Shown one piece after another: positions 1 through 11,214 of a stretch of DNA of 64,000 bases. The stretch covers positions 17,321,422-17,385,421 of the forward strand of contig CM068319.1 in the NCBI GenBank assembly GCA_034766995.1. Reading direction: 5' to 3'. Under the pieces are notes generated by a model. The model was given only the letters and a program-made list of their open reading frames with translations, had not been told where the DNA came from and did not search any database. Positions within the stretch are counted from its first letter, which is position 1. Each line of letters begins with the position of its first letter. Made by a program: the position numbers and the translations under genes. The stretch is from Acanthacorydalis orientalis (lineage: Eukaryota; Arthropoda; Insecta; Megaloptera; Corydalidae).

Positions 1-620
1 GACATTGTATGTAAATAAGCATTAAAATTCTACGTTTAAATTTAACCCTTCTTTATTCTGGTAATTTATTCTATAAGTGTATATTTTTTGAGTATTATAT
101 TGTATTTTACTTGAAAATAAAAACAGTTAATTTATATTTTATTTTTTATAAAAAAATAATAGGATTATGATCAATGCGTATATTGATTGTCCATAAAAAC
201 TAAATAATAACATGACATAGAATTAACATAGTAAAGAAATTGGTCAGATTTACAATCAACTCATTTAATAAACAGGAGGAATTTTGTGCATGACTGTTTT
301 GTTTACTATTAGAAAAGTTACGGTTTACTAATTCTTAGAAGGACTAAAGAAATAGAAGGAAGACTATAAACTATATTTATATATTTTTTTATAATTTATA
401 GGAAGATAATATATAGAAAGGATAGGAAGAATAGTTTCTTTAAATAAATTAAATTATACGAAAAATATTTTTTTATTAATAAAATGAGAAACATTAAACT
501 GCAACCCATTTCTATAAATACAAATCTCTGTTCTTGCTTCAACATTGCTTACATACATTTGTTAATTATTGATAGTTTTTGAACAAAATTATTTCTTTTT
601 CATTTTTATTATTCAATAAA

Positions 621-694
<74 letters not shown>

Positions 695-2106
695 TTTATG
701 TATGTGCGTATACTATAACTATTTTGACCATTTATAAAAGTTTAAAATCAAGAAAAAAACTACACAAAATACAAATATTTTGAAAACACAATTCTTATAT
801 TTCATGTATATTTTTATATGATATATTCAATATAATTTACATTAATGCCATGAATTTTTTTCTTAAAATTTCAATGATAATTCAATACTATTTCCATACA
901 AATCTATAATGCACTCTATTCATTTTGGTGTTAAGTAATTACAAGAAACGATGTGGAAATAAGATGATAAATATGTTTCGTTGTACTAAACTCCCTTAGA
1001 GTCATTTGCTTGATTGATTATTAAACAAGATATAGTATAAAATATAAAAACTGATAAAACACTGACTTTGTATAAGGTTTCTAAAATATAAACAAATTAA
1101 TACTTTGAATAATTCAAAATTGAATTATGTTAAAAAAAATTAAATAATTTCATATTTCAAAAAGTTTTGACATATATATATATATATATAATGTTGAAAC
1201 AATGCTATATTTTTAAAACAATGAACATTGGTATGAACATTGAAATATAAATTATTCAAGAAATCGAAATATATTATTAGATATGTAAAAAGTATTTTGA
1301 TTAAAAATGACTAATAATATGTACTATTTTATATAATCTGAATTATACAAATATTTTTTTACAATATGTACGAGTATATTATGTGAATAACCCTTTGATA
1401 TTACTACCAAAGAGTATAGGACTACCTATGTTAGGACGCAGTAACTAACTCCCTAACTTGTTGCTAGACAAGAAACTACTTCAATGTATATGAACCTAAT
1501 TTGTCGAAGACAAAGCAAAGAAAGAGAGAAACAACATTGACTCCCAAAATTAGACAGCTGGCAATCTGTACTACCCGCATCGACATCACAATATATGCTA
1601 TGTTGAGGTAGGCACGGAAATTCAATGTGGCATGCGTCGTATCTACGTTACATGTATTGAAAAAACAAGATACAATTTATATTTCATTTCTATAGCCAAC
1701 AAAAAAACTTTTTTTAAAAACATTGCGTTAAAACATGTCTTACAAACGTTTTTTCCTTATTTAGTAGCTAATTATAAATTACACACAATACTAATAATTC
1801 TAGAAATTGTTACTGTAATGTAATTTTGTTCAACATTGTTTTGTATTATTTATAAATAACCTACAATCCTGTAACTTTAAGAAAGACATTATTGTAATAA
1901 AACAAGTTAAATTCGTACAATTAGTTTATTTATTGGATATTTATATCACACATAAATACACAGATGCATGTGAAATTCTAAAGTACATTTTACTGGTCTG
2001 GAACTTACAAAAAAGGTATGAAAACTAATACATATTAAAACAATGCAAGAAGCTACAAGTTAAATGAAAAAGTGAACGAGAAATAGCGACAATAAATTAA
2101 TTAAAT
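1..2106. other. Intergenic AT-rich sequence
   Basis: No gene is supported here. The stretch holds a long (TA)n tract and a short one near 1172-1190. Around 1400-1620 lies a somewhat GC-richer patch with no usable reading frame; it could be old transposon or exon debris. TTTATT at about 1925 (AATAAA on the minus strand) is a plausible poly(A) signal for the minus-strand small heat-shock gene that ends at 2107. Confidence 0.5.
624..691. repeat. (TA)n microsatellite
   Basis: Uninterrupted alternating AT run of about 68 bp, followed by ATGT-rich sequence. Confidence 0.95.
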
Positions 2107-2661
2107 CTACTTTTTATCAGCCTTTTGATCTCCACTCCCGATAGCTTTTGCAGGTCCAGTTTGTTGGATCGGCACAACCCTCTCAGACTCAATATTCTCG
2201 ATGGCTCGTTTTGGTGCAGTGATTGTAAGAACACCATCCGAAGACAAGCTAGACAAAACATCTTTGGCGTCATGACCTTTAGGGAGCATGTATCGACGAA
2301 CGAAATGTCTAGAGATGAAACCATGTTCGTCCTGTTTCTCTTCGTGTTTTCCTTCAATCACGACAGAATCGTCGACAGTTTTAACAGTAATTTCCTCAGG
2401 ATTGAACTGTTGGACATCCAACGAAATCTGGAACTTGTCCTTATCGGCGGAAACTGTAGATCCGGTGTCTTGATTCGCGACTGTTGAACGCCATGGTCTG
2501 TAGTAGTTGCTTGAACGGAGTAAATGTCGTGGTAGTGTTAATGGCGATAAGAGATCGTCTGCGTCGAGTGCAACTCCGAAATGTTGGTCTAATAGACGAG
2601 AAGGGCGAACAAACAAGTCGTCGTTCCAAAGATCACGGAAGATAAGTGGTACAAGAGACAT
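2107..2661 (-). CDS. Small heat-shock protein (alpha-crystallin/Hsp20, l(2)efl-like)
   Basis: ATP-independent holdase chaperone of the alpha-crystallin/Hsp20 family, closest in style to insect 'lethal(2)essential for life' proteins; it should act in cytosol as an oligomer holding unfolding proteins. The 184-residue single-exon reading frame has a variable N-terminus (1-70), an alpha-crystallin domain (about 71-152) with the family patterns LDVQQFNPEEITVK, SRHFVRRYMLP and SSDGVLTITAPK, and a C-terminal tail with a V-P-I motif (163-165) of the I/V-x-I/V type that docks neighbouring subunits. The start is fixed by a splice acceptor (CTAG) directly before the ATG. The leader exon lies at about 2772-2895, after a TATA box and an HSE. 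Its paralogue is 3.7 kb away, on the other strand. Family assignment is firm; orthology within the sHSP family is not. Confidence 0.93.
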   Translation of the reverse strand: MSLVPLIFRDLWNDDLFVRPSRLLDQHFGVALDADDLLSPLTLPRHLLRSSNYYRPWRSTVANQDTGSTVSADKDKFQISLDVQQFNPEEITVKTVDDSVVIEGKHEEKQDEHGFISRHFVRRYMLPKGHDAKDVLSSLSSDGVLTITAPKRAIENIESERVVPIQQTGPAKAIGSGDQKADKK

Positions 2662-2895
2662 CTAGAAAAAAAATAATTATTTTAAACAATTATTCTTGCA
2701 TCAATAAGCATACACAATACAAAGATCAACAACAATAAAGAATTACTATACAATTTCAATAACAGTAATTACCTTCGTATTCTATTTTCAATTCAACTGC
2801 CTTGTAAACAAACTGAATTAACAAGTCGCTTGTTTATCACTGAGTACAACGATTGCTTCGATTCTCTTCGTACGATTGCTCGAAGTGAACTGATG
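2662..2895 (-). other. 5' leader exon and intron of the sHSP gene
   Basis: On the minus strand a donor (AAG then GTAATT, about 2772) and an acceptor with a T-rich tract ending CTAG at 2662 define a ~110-bp intron in the untranslated leader. The leader exon begins about 25-30 bp downstream of the TATA box. Exact transcription start is inferred. Confidence 0.7.
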
Positions 2896-2916
2896 CCGCT
2901 CTCCCAACGCGTGCAC

Positions 2917-2924
2917 TTTTTATA
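2917..2924 (-). promoter_or_regulatory. TATA box of minus-strand sHSP gene
   Basis: CTATAAAAAG on the minus strand, placed a little over 250 bp before the start codon and just upstream of the leader exon. Confidence 0.7.
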
Positions 2925-2959
2925 GTCGTTGTGTATCGATCGACGTTATAACGAGAGTT

Positions 2960-2972
2960 TTCGAGAAGTTTC
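2960..2972 (-). promoter_or_regulatory. Heat-shock element upstream of sHSP gene
   Basis: TTCGAGAAGTTTC is a perfect three-unit heat-shock element (TTC-nn-GAA-nn-TTC), the binding site of trimeric HSF. It lies about 40 bp upstream of the TATA box, a usual distance for insect heat-shock promoters. Confidence 0.8.
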
Positions 2973-3537
2973 TGTTGCATTCTTATTCATTCTATTATGT
3001 ATTTAATTACATAATACGATATGTTTGATTTTTTTAACACAGTTCATAATAAATATAAACTAAAACAATATAAAATGAATAAATTGTGTTCGATATAACA
3101 ATTTTTCGCACAAGTTCTCTTCTGTTCTATGAGATTCTATTTAACCATTTTAATTAATTTGATCATTTATTTTTGGAAATATGTATTTATATCGATCTTT
3201 TATCTATTTTAGAATTATTTGAGTTACTTTTTATCATTGTTTTCCTTTTTTTTCAAACAATTGATAAAGTTTCAGACATAATATTAATAAATTCTCAGTG
3301 TAATTTATTATCAAAAAAAACATTTCATTTGTAATTAAAGTATGAAAATTAATAATTTTAACTTTCTTAAAATTTAATTTAAATGTTTAGATATATTTAA
3401 AATGCATTCATAGAACATAACTTGTTTATAATTTTCATATTATCGACAACATTTTAAGTTTGATAAATATACATATGCAGTAAAATTTTCTATTACGTTT
3501 ATTTGAAAATTTTAATAAAAAAATGTGTGGATGTATT

Positions 3538-3542
<5 letters not shown>

Positions 3543-3609
<67 letters not shown>
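3543..3609. repeat. (TA)n microsatellite
   Basis: About 67 bp of unbroken TA after a GTGTGTA start. Confidence 0.95.
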
Positions 3610-3613
<4 letters not shown>

Positions 3614-3896
3614 TCAATTTATTTAAAAATATCTCAAAAACAACTGATTATTGTGTTTAAAGATATGTTTACACTGAAATTAGAATTATATAATATAAAT
3701 ATTTTTTAAATTTCAATATTTATACGTACACTGAAATAGAAGTATTACTTAAGCGTCTATAAACTAAATTATCTTATTTGGAATAATTTTAATTTTTAAG
3801 AATAAAATTACAATTAAGTTCAATTTAGTTTTATAAAGCAAACAAAATAAATAACCATTGTTTTTATAGTCAATATTTTAATGTTATTGTTCACAT

Positions 3897-4138
3897 AATG
3901 AAGGCAGGGGTGGACTGGTACTTTTACACTGGCCAGGACTCATAACACCTGCCTTCATTCTTACAGGATGTGATGTACTTGATTGATCGATACAATAATA
4001 TTATAGATGGATCTATAACACAAAGAAGTTAAATTAATTTTATTTTTTATTTTATATTTTGTTTCAAAAAATTCAGCCAGCTCATTCAGTCCAATATGTA
4101 CTGATCGCCCCATCACTTTTATGGCTAGTCCGTTCTTA
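3897..4138. mobile_element. Possible hAT-type fragment with a terminal hairpin
   Basis: The sequence CAGGGGTGGACTGG at 3905 resembles a hAT left end. A right-hand GGCTAGTCCG near 4122-4131 loosely mirrors it. No clean 8-bp target duplication is visible. The arms AATGAAGGCAGG (3897-3908) and CCTGCCTTCATT (3948-3959) are a perfect inverted repeat around a 39-base loop. The TE assignment is tentative. Confidence 0.3.
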
Positions 4139-4701
4139 TAATTAAGACATGATTTTAATCTATAAGGTTTAAAAGATTTACTTTTTTCGTACTTTATAGC
4201 ATTTCAGAAATATTTTTTTTAATCTGTAGTTTCTTAAAAATACATAAATACAGAAGCATCCTATAAAAGTCATCGAATTTCATTGAATAAATCAAGATTG
4301 TTATTTAAGTTTCTGCTGAATTCTCTTACAATTATACAATTAATTACATACGATTTAGATGGTTATTAAAACTCAATTGATAATAAATATATCTATTTCA
4401 AAGAAAAATTAACAAATTTTGATAAATATAACAAAGTTACGTATATGTTCTTTTATATTCTATAAGATTCTATATAATCATTTTAATCAATTTGAATATT
4501 CACCTTTCAAAATATATCTTTATTGTAATATTTTATATACATATACCCAAAAATTATTCGATTTGTTTCATTATCAACTGTTTCCTATAATCTAACAATT
4601 TCAAAAGTTTCCAACTCGAAATAAAAAAAATATTGAATATTTAAAAAAACATTCATCAATACATTCACAAACATTCAGATTTATTATCATCAAAAATTGA
4701 A

Positions 4702-4705
4702 GATA

Positions 4706-4779
<74 letters not shown>

Positions 4780-4780
4780 A
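4702..4780. repeat. (TA)n microsatellite with TATG interruptions
   Basis: Roughly 80 bp of TA with single ATG interruptions near each end. Confidence 0.95.
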
Positions 4781-5111
4781 CATTAGATATGAAATAAAAT
4801 TGGCTTCAATCTACTTTTTTGGGTCACAATGGTGTAATTTATTGCGTTTCTGATTTTTTTAAATTATATAAATGAACACACCTATCTTAAAATATATTTT
4901 CTACCTCATTTTCTTGCTCAGTGGGAAGGTAGAAACATCGCGAAAAGCATATTAATATCGATTCATTTTTAGAGTAAAGAATATAAGTTACATAAAATAT
5001 ATTTATAAGAAAATCATTTACAGTTAAAATTCGATAAAGTAAAAAATAATGTGAATATTTATGTAGTAGAATAAAAAGTATACAATAGAATTACTTTATA
5101 ATTTTATTTAT

Positions 5112-5116
<5 letters not shown>

Positions 5117-5162
<46 letters not shown>
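5117..5162. repeat. (TA)n microsatellite
   Basis: About 46 bp of pure TA. Confidence 0.95.
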
Positions 5163-5164
<2 letters not shown>

Positions 5165-5445
5165 ACTGTAAGCTATTCTAATTAGATTTAATGTCACAAA
5201 AATGTATAAGAAAAATATATAAATCTAAAAATCATAAAAATAGGTACGTATATATTTTTGAAATGTATAGGTCTATGCATTTATTTACATAGTATATAAT
5301 CATTGTAAATTCTAATGAATTTACATTGCATTTGGGATCAGATGTTTTCACTGCCAGGTAAGAAACCATTGAACAAACCATTGCAACAGCTGTTCCAGAG
5401 CATAATAGAAAAAACTAGAATACCTTGACATACGAGTCCAGGTTT

Positions 5446-5451
<6 letters not shown>

Positions 5452-5492
<41 letters not shown>
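5452..5492. repeat. (TA)n microsatellite
   Basis: About 41 bp of TA preceded by CACACA. Confidence 0.95.
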
Positions 5493-5495
<3 letters not shown>

Positions 5496-5981
5496 ATGAT
5501 TAAATTTAGGATTCCACATGAAAATATTAAAAAAAGCGTAAAAATGAAAAATAACATGATTTTTTTAATACTTTCATGTAGAAGCCTAAATTGAATCACT
5601 ATATGTAAATCAAGACATAAATGTTGCATATCATACAATATGTACACTGAATGTACTTTATTTAAACAATATTATTATCCTGGAAACTTAACAAATCTAT
5701 GACTGTGGTTTTATAATACTTTATTATCATTTATAAATACAAAACACATCTAATTTGTGTCATTTACATGTATTATTTTTAAAATAATCGAACTATTATA
5801 TATTTGAATAAATATTGTAATCAATAACATAATATTTTTGTTTGGATCATTTAATGTATCCAAAACGACGTATATTACGTATATGAAACAGTTTTTGGTT
5901 TACAAGTAATCTTATAAGTCAGTGATCGTAGATACATAAGTGCAAATCAATGTAAATAACTTGAAATAAACAAGGAAAAGA

Positions 5982-5994
5982 GAATATTCTAGTA
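5982..5994 (+). promoter_or_regulatory. Heat-shock element (imperfect) upstream of second sHSP gene
   Basis: GAATATTCTAGTA has two perfect facing pentamers (GAA, TTC) and a third degenerate one. Several loose TTCTAGA-type units follow up to 6050, 25-90 bp upstream of the TATA box, giving a clustered HSF-site region. Confidence 0.55.
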
Positions 5995-6072
5995 TAGTCT
6001 AGGATAAGAATAGTCTAGTTCGTTCTAGATACGTTTCGTTCTAGATGTTCTGCGCAAGAGTAACATCCAGGA

Positions 6073-6080
6073 TATAAAAG
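6073..6080 (+). promoter_or_regulatory. TATA box of plus-strand sHSP gene
   Basis: GATATAAAAGCG, about 30 bp before the expected start of the leader exon, which ends at the splice donor at 6220. Confidence 0.75.
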
Positions 6081-6104
6081 CGAAGATATGTTAGCCCGCT
6101 TAAC

Positions 6105-6371
6105 ATTTGAAAAGCTGACCTGCTCTGAGAGAACATTCACAAGTATCAAGTGTATTATTATTTATAAAATTATTTGATTATCAGGGATATTAAAATTAAT
6201 TGTACATTCAAAAAGCAAGGTAATTCATCAAATTAAATAAAAATGTATATACATATTGAAGATTTATTTCAAATATTTATGTACCCAACAATGGTGAAAT
6301 ATTGCGTCATACTTTTTTTAATCAATGTTGTATATTTAATTTGAAGTAAAATTACTTATTTTTAATTTCAG
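6105..6371 (+). other. 5' leader exon and intron of second sHSP gene
   Basis: Leader exon from about 6105 to 6219; donor GCAAG/GTAATT at 6220; intron to the TTTCAG acceptor at 6370-6371. The coding exon opens one base before the ATG. Transcription start is inferred from the TATA box. Confidence 0.7.
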
Positions 6372-6372
6372 A

Positions 6373-6852
6373 ATGTCGCTCGTATCATTAATGTTACGTG
6401 ATTTGATGTCTGCATCGCGTCAATTGCGGCATCTCGATCATTTCTTTCGTCCCAGCGAATTTTTGTCACCTTTCGTATATCCAGCTCAAGTCTTCCGCAA
6501 CGAATTAAATCCACTCCTTCACAGAGAAACAAATTCTGCAGTATTTTCAACGAAAGATAAATATCAAATATTGTTGGATATGCAACAATTTTCTCCAAAT
6601 GAAATTACAGTAAAAACAATAGATGAAAATTCAATTGTTGTCGAAGCTAAGCATGAAGATAAGCCAGATGAGCAAGGATCGATTTCAAGACATTTTGTAA
6701 GAAAATACATTTTACCTTCTGGTCATGATATTACAAAAATAGTCTCGAATTTATCTGCGGATGGTGTTTTAACAATTACTGCTCCAAAAAACACAATTGA
6801 ACAAACTAGTGAGAGAATTATTCCCATCACCCACGAAGAATCCACTAAGTAA
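6373..6852 (+). CDS. Small heat-shock protein (alpha-crystallin/Hsp20 family), paralogue
   Basis: Second small heat-shock chaperone, 159 residues, clearly a paralogue of the minus-strand gene 3.7 kb to the left: both begin MSLV and share the LD-QQF-P-EITVKT block, SRHFVR and DGVLTITAPK. The alpha-crystallin domain spans about 56-139 and the C-terminal I-P-I motif is at 150-152. The N-terminal region is shorter and rich in F and R. The start is supported by the acceptor one base upstream. AATAAA at 6908 is a good poly(A) signal, giving a short 3' UTR. HSE-like units and a TATA box precede it, so heat induction is likely. The gene pair is divergently transcribed and looks like an old local duplication followed by inversion. 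Confidence 0.93.
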   Translation: MSLVSLMLRDLMSASRQLRHLDHFFRPSEFLSPFVYPAQVFRNELNPLLHRETNSAVFSTKDKYQILLDMQQFSPNEITVKTIDENSIVVEAKHEDKPDEQGSISRHFVRKYILPSGHDITKIVSNLSADGVLTITAPKNTIEQTSERIIPITHEESTK

Positions 6853-6907
6853 ATTGTAATAGTTTTTAGTCATTAGATAAGTTCATTGTTGTAACATTTT
6901 CTTATAA

Positions 6908-6913
6908 AATAAA
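6908..6913 (+). terminator. Poly(A) signal of second sHSP gene
   Basis: AATAAA 56 bases after the stop codon. Confidence 0.6.
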
Positions 6914-7829
6914 AATGTTTTAGCAAACATTTTTTTATATTTTTTTATAGCTATCATATATTCTTTTACAGTGTATAATAAAAATGGATAATTTTAATGT
7001 TTTCTAAATCAATTTAAAAACTAAGTAATTTTTTTGGAAAAAGTATGTAATCTAAGACAAATGTATTATACTTCAAATTACCTTAAATAATTTGAAGTTT
7101 TTTGTTTCAGTTAAAAAAACTTTTAAATCACTACATTAATTTCACATAATATAGGATTGTATGCCTTTTTAAATATGAATAAATTATTACAAGTGTTTAT
7201 TATAAGATCTTTTCTCAAAAAAGTTAAAAATTATGTTTATTACATATAAGACGATTGCATTGAAACATGTGATCAAAAACATGATGCAATTTTTATATTC
7301 AGTGTGAAATTTATATATATATATGTGAAGGAATTAATTAAATTAACTTTGAAAACAATTAAATTAATTAGTAGATCAAGATTTGATTGCCAACCAGGCT
7401 ACAATTATTTACAATTTTGTAATATTTAATTCTATTTCGATGTAGAATAAATTCAATTATATACTATAGACATTCATTTTTAATAAATTCTTAACTAACT
7501 TAATATTTAAAACTTACATTCTTGATATATGTAAAAATTAATTAAAAATGTTTAGAATATTATTACAGAGGTGTTGTATAGTAATATAATAAATAATTAA
7601 GTATTTTTAATTACAATCTATAATGAAGTATGGTATTTTTAATTCAGAAGAAATTTAAACAGGTTGTTTTATTGAATATAAATTAATAATTAATACTAAC
7701 ATCCGTTTTCATTACATACGAATTTATTCTAACTGCAATTTAGCTGTGCTGAATACTTCATTTATGATTGTTTGTAGTAAATGTCAGATACAGTATTGTT
7801 AGTAAATATTGATAAAGGGAGTTTTAGAA
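6914..7829. other. Intergenic spacer before METTL3
   Basis: AT-rich, with no reading frame or repeat of note. The METTL3 promoter must lie here, but no TATA box can be picked with confidence. Confidence 0.5.
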
Positions 7830-10389
7830 ATGTCTGATGCTTGGGAAGAAATTCAGGCTATTAAAAGCAAACGAAACAGTTTACGTGAACGTTTAGAAAA
7901 GCGCAAAAAAGAACGCCAAGATATTTTAGGTTCATCCATAACCTTACCTGATGCACCACCTACAGTTCTTAAAAACTTAAATGAATCTGGTTCTGGAAGT
8001 GGTACTTCGAGTCCGATTGCTTTAAAAAATTTATCAGATACAAATGAGAAAGATGAACTATTATCAGATAATATCAAACCTGATCCAGAAGTTGAAAAGT
8101 ACTTATTAAAAGCATTATGCGAAGTGTCGTTAACACTACCCACATCATCCAGAGAAATTGCTATATCATTAAGTAAAAAATTAGCGAAAAATGTATCGCA
8201 TGAAGCTGTCTGTAATCTTTTACAAAAGTTCGCAACTCAGTTATTAATAAGGTTACTATACTATTCACTTTATATTGTATATGTTTAATTTTAATGTAAT
8301 ATATAATTTATTACTGGTTTATATCAATATTTTGTTAAGTATTTTAAAAATTATATCAATGTAATTACATGTAGTTTTTGTTTAGTGTTAAAGAAGGTAT
8401 TAAAGATGGAAAAACACAACTGGAAATTGTTTCTGCCGAACACAATAAACTTGTTGCAATGGTTAATGAATTATGTGGAGATGAAATAAAAGAGGAAAAT
8501 AAACAGACAGATTCTCTTGATGATGGAGATTTAGTTTTAAAACGTAAACATGAAGATGATTCAGAAACAGAAGTAGCACCAAAGCTAGTTAAAATAGAAG
8601 ATGAAAAAAAACGTGACAAAAAGGACCCAAAAGCTGCAGATATATTATCACTTCTCTCGATGCCATCAACAAAGGAAAAAGAAAATAAAAAAGTCGGTGA
8701 AGAAATATTAGATTTATTAAGTAAACCAACAGCCAAAGAACGGTCATTAGCGGAAAGGTTCCGCTCTCAAGGGGGTATAATTTTTTTTAACAATCTGTAT
8801 TAATGGCGCCTCTATATTGATTAATATTAAACTATTAAAAAATAATAATAATTATTTTTTAAAGGTGCACAAGTAATGGAATTTTGCCCGCATGGAACTA
8901 AAGCAGAATGTGTTAGAGCAACAGGAAAGCAAGTCTGTAAAAAATTACATTTCAAAAAAATTATACAGAAACATACAGATGAACTGTTGGGTGATTGTTC
9001 ATTTTTAAATACTTGTTTTCATATGGACACATGCAAGTATGATTTATTATGTGTAAAATATTATTTGTTTATAAAATTTAGTTAATTATTTTAAAGAATA
9101 AGATAAATAGTTTTATTAATAAATGCTTGATGTAGACATATTTTATGAAAATAAATATGACAAGATATGTATATATATACTTGTCACTTATTTTATTAAT
9201 TTATGTTCTAGATATGTACATTATGAAGTTGATGGGCCAACCATTCAACCTAAGGAAAGTGTTGGAAAAAATGAAAACGTAGAAACAAAAGTTACAGGAC
9301 GACTTCAAGAAAGTACCATTCTATATCCACCTCAATGGGTACAGTGTGATTTACGGTATTTAGATATGAATGCTTTAGGTAAATGAAATAATTTTGCAAA
9401 GTGAAAAAATATTGTTTGTATTGTTAATAAATAAGAAATATCATATTCAGTTCTCACAAATATACATAATGTGCTTAAATTTATAGGAAAATTTGCAGTT
9501 ATTATGGCTGATCCACCTTGGGATATTCATATGGAATTACCATATGGAACTATGTCTGATGATGAAATGAGACAGTTAGGAATACCACAGTTACAGGATG
9601 AAGGACTCATTTTTTTGTGGGTAACTGGAAGGTAATTAAATTATTATATATGATAATCAAGTTATATATTTATAAACCAAATTTTATAATAGTTTTGAAT
9701 AAAATTAAGTGAAGTATTTTGATATAAGTGATGAAGTGTGTGATACATTCATTAAAAGTCAATTTCAATGTTTTAAAACTTCACTTCAGAGCAATGGAAT
9801 TGGGACGAGAATGTTTGAAATTGTGGGGATATGAAAGAGTTGATGAAATAATTTGGGTAAAAACAAACCAGTTACAAAGAATTATTCGAACAGGAAGAAC
9901 AGGACATTGGTTAAATCATGGCAAAGAGCACTGTTTGGTAATTATATAATCAACATATACGTATATATATATATATATAAATATAATGTGTGTCGTATGC
10001 ATCTGTACATTTTCCTTTTTAGGTTGGAATGAAAGGTAACCCAGATAATTTAAATCGTGGACTTGACTGTGATGTTATTGTAGCAGAAGTCAGAGCTACA
10101 AGTCATAAACCTGATGAAATATATGGGATGATTGAAAGATTATCTCCAGGCACGAGGAAAATTGAATTGTTTGGTCGACCACATAATGTACAACCAAATT
10201 GGTACTACGAAATAAATTATATTTTTTTTTATTAGCAAGTTGATAAAATATATATACTGTTTTTTTTTTAGGATTACACTTGGAAATCAAGTAGACGGAA
10301 TAAAACTTGTAGATCCTGAATTAATAGCATCATTTAAAAAACGATATCCTGATGGAAATTGCATGGGGCCTCCATCAGAAAACCAGTAA
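7830..10389 (+). CDS. METTL3: METTL3: m6A mRNA methyltransferase catalytic subunit
   Basis: Catalytic subunit of the nuclear METTL3-METTL14 complex, which transfers methyl from S-adenosylmethionine to N6 of adenosine in mRNA. Eight coding exons join in frame: 7830-8251, 8386-8774, 8865-9036, 9212-9378, 9487-9631, 9790-9937, 10023-10201, 10272-10389, giving 579 residues, the usual length for animal METTL3. An N-terminal helical leader begins MSDAWEEIQ; an upstream in-frame ATG at 7809 is less likely because the family starts at MSD. Two CCCH-type zinc fingers (about 272-330) carry C-x8-C-like and C-x5-C-x5-C-x3-H spacing. The MT-A70 domain follows with the catalytic DPPW at 392-395 and the conserved [16 protein letters not shown] and ELFGRPHN stretches. 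The only oddity is the weak donor GTTACT after exon 1. In insects this writer acts in splicing and sex determination; that role is known for the family, not shown here. Confidence 0.97.
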
Positions 10390-11214
10390 TTGTTATACAA
10401 TTTAATATTTTATTTGTATATATTACAAAATTTACATAAATATAGAATTGAACAAACATATTACCTATATACACATGCATACATACATTCATGAAAACAT
10501 TATATATATATATGTTTATGTAATAACACTTCTATGTAAATATAAATCAATTTTTATTTATATTTGTTTATAACTTATGAATTTAATACATGTTCATTTA
10601 AAATAAAAATTTAAAACATTACAAATATTTATTAATATTGACTATAAGTATGCTTAAATAAAAATAATTTTAGGATTGGAATAATTAACATAACTTTTTG
10701 ATTAAACATTATTGAGATGAATTTACATCTGTTATAAAAAGAGTGCTTTAAAATTACTTTTGCTAATCTTTGATTTATGTATAAAGGCTAATGGCTGTCA
10801 TAAATCTTGTTATTACCATAATTTTATAGAAAGAATATCATTCTGTAGTTGTATTTAAAAATGATAATGGGCTTTTTAATGTTATGACAAAAAATTATAA
10901 TTATATCTTAATTTTCATATAAATATCTAATTAGATTATTAGCATTGTTTTTATCCTCATAAACTGAAGAAAGAAAAGAATATAAGATCTGTTAATAGCC
11001 AGTTAAACTCGTCACTCAACAAAAAATTATTTATTATATAATTTAAAATTTATTCCGTTTATTACTTGATACCTTTACCTAATTCAGACAAACTTTTAAA
11101 TGTCTTTAGTTATGCAAACATTAACTCTGAAATATAACGATCGTAAGTTTGACAATTGTCTAAACTTCTTCACATTATAACCATTATTTGACAGTCGTTC
11201 TGTGACAGAAAAAT
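10390..11214. other. METTL3 3' UTR and METTL3-TMEM11 spacer
   Basis: AATAAA at about 10602 and again near 10655 are candidate poly(A) signals for METTL3. The rest is featureless AT-rich sequence leading into the TMEM11 start. Confidence 0.5.

Larger units (their letters stand above)
2973..5981. other. Intergenic region between the two sHSP genes
   Basis: No coding sequence is supported. It contains four (TA)n tracts, a 12-bp perfect inverted repeat at 3897-3959 and a possible hAT-type fragment. Apparent small reading frames are translations of TA repeats (Ile-Tyr runs). Confidence 0.6.

Noticed and set aside
1632..1823. 63-codon frame starting MRRIYVTCIEK
   Set aside because: No family resemblance, no splice or promoter support, and AT-driven residue make-up.
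2125..2487. Open frame on the plus strand across the sHSP gene
   Set aside because: Antisense shadow of the alpha-crystallin-domain coding sequence.
4601..4783. Apparent small proteins made of Ile-Tyr repeats, here and across the window (e.g. 3435, 18475, 22595, 32830, 37517, 55468)
   Set aside because: They are translations of (TA)n microsatellites and open on both strands alike; no coding evidence.
7809..7829. Upstream in-frame ATG of METTL3 (MIKGVLE)
   Set aside because: METTL3 proteins start at the MSD..W motif; the extra seven residues have no family support.
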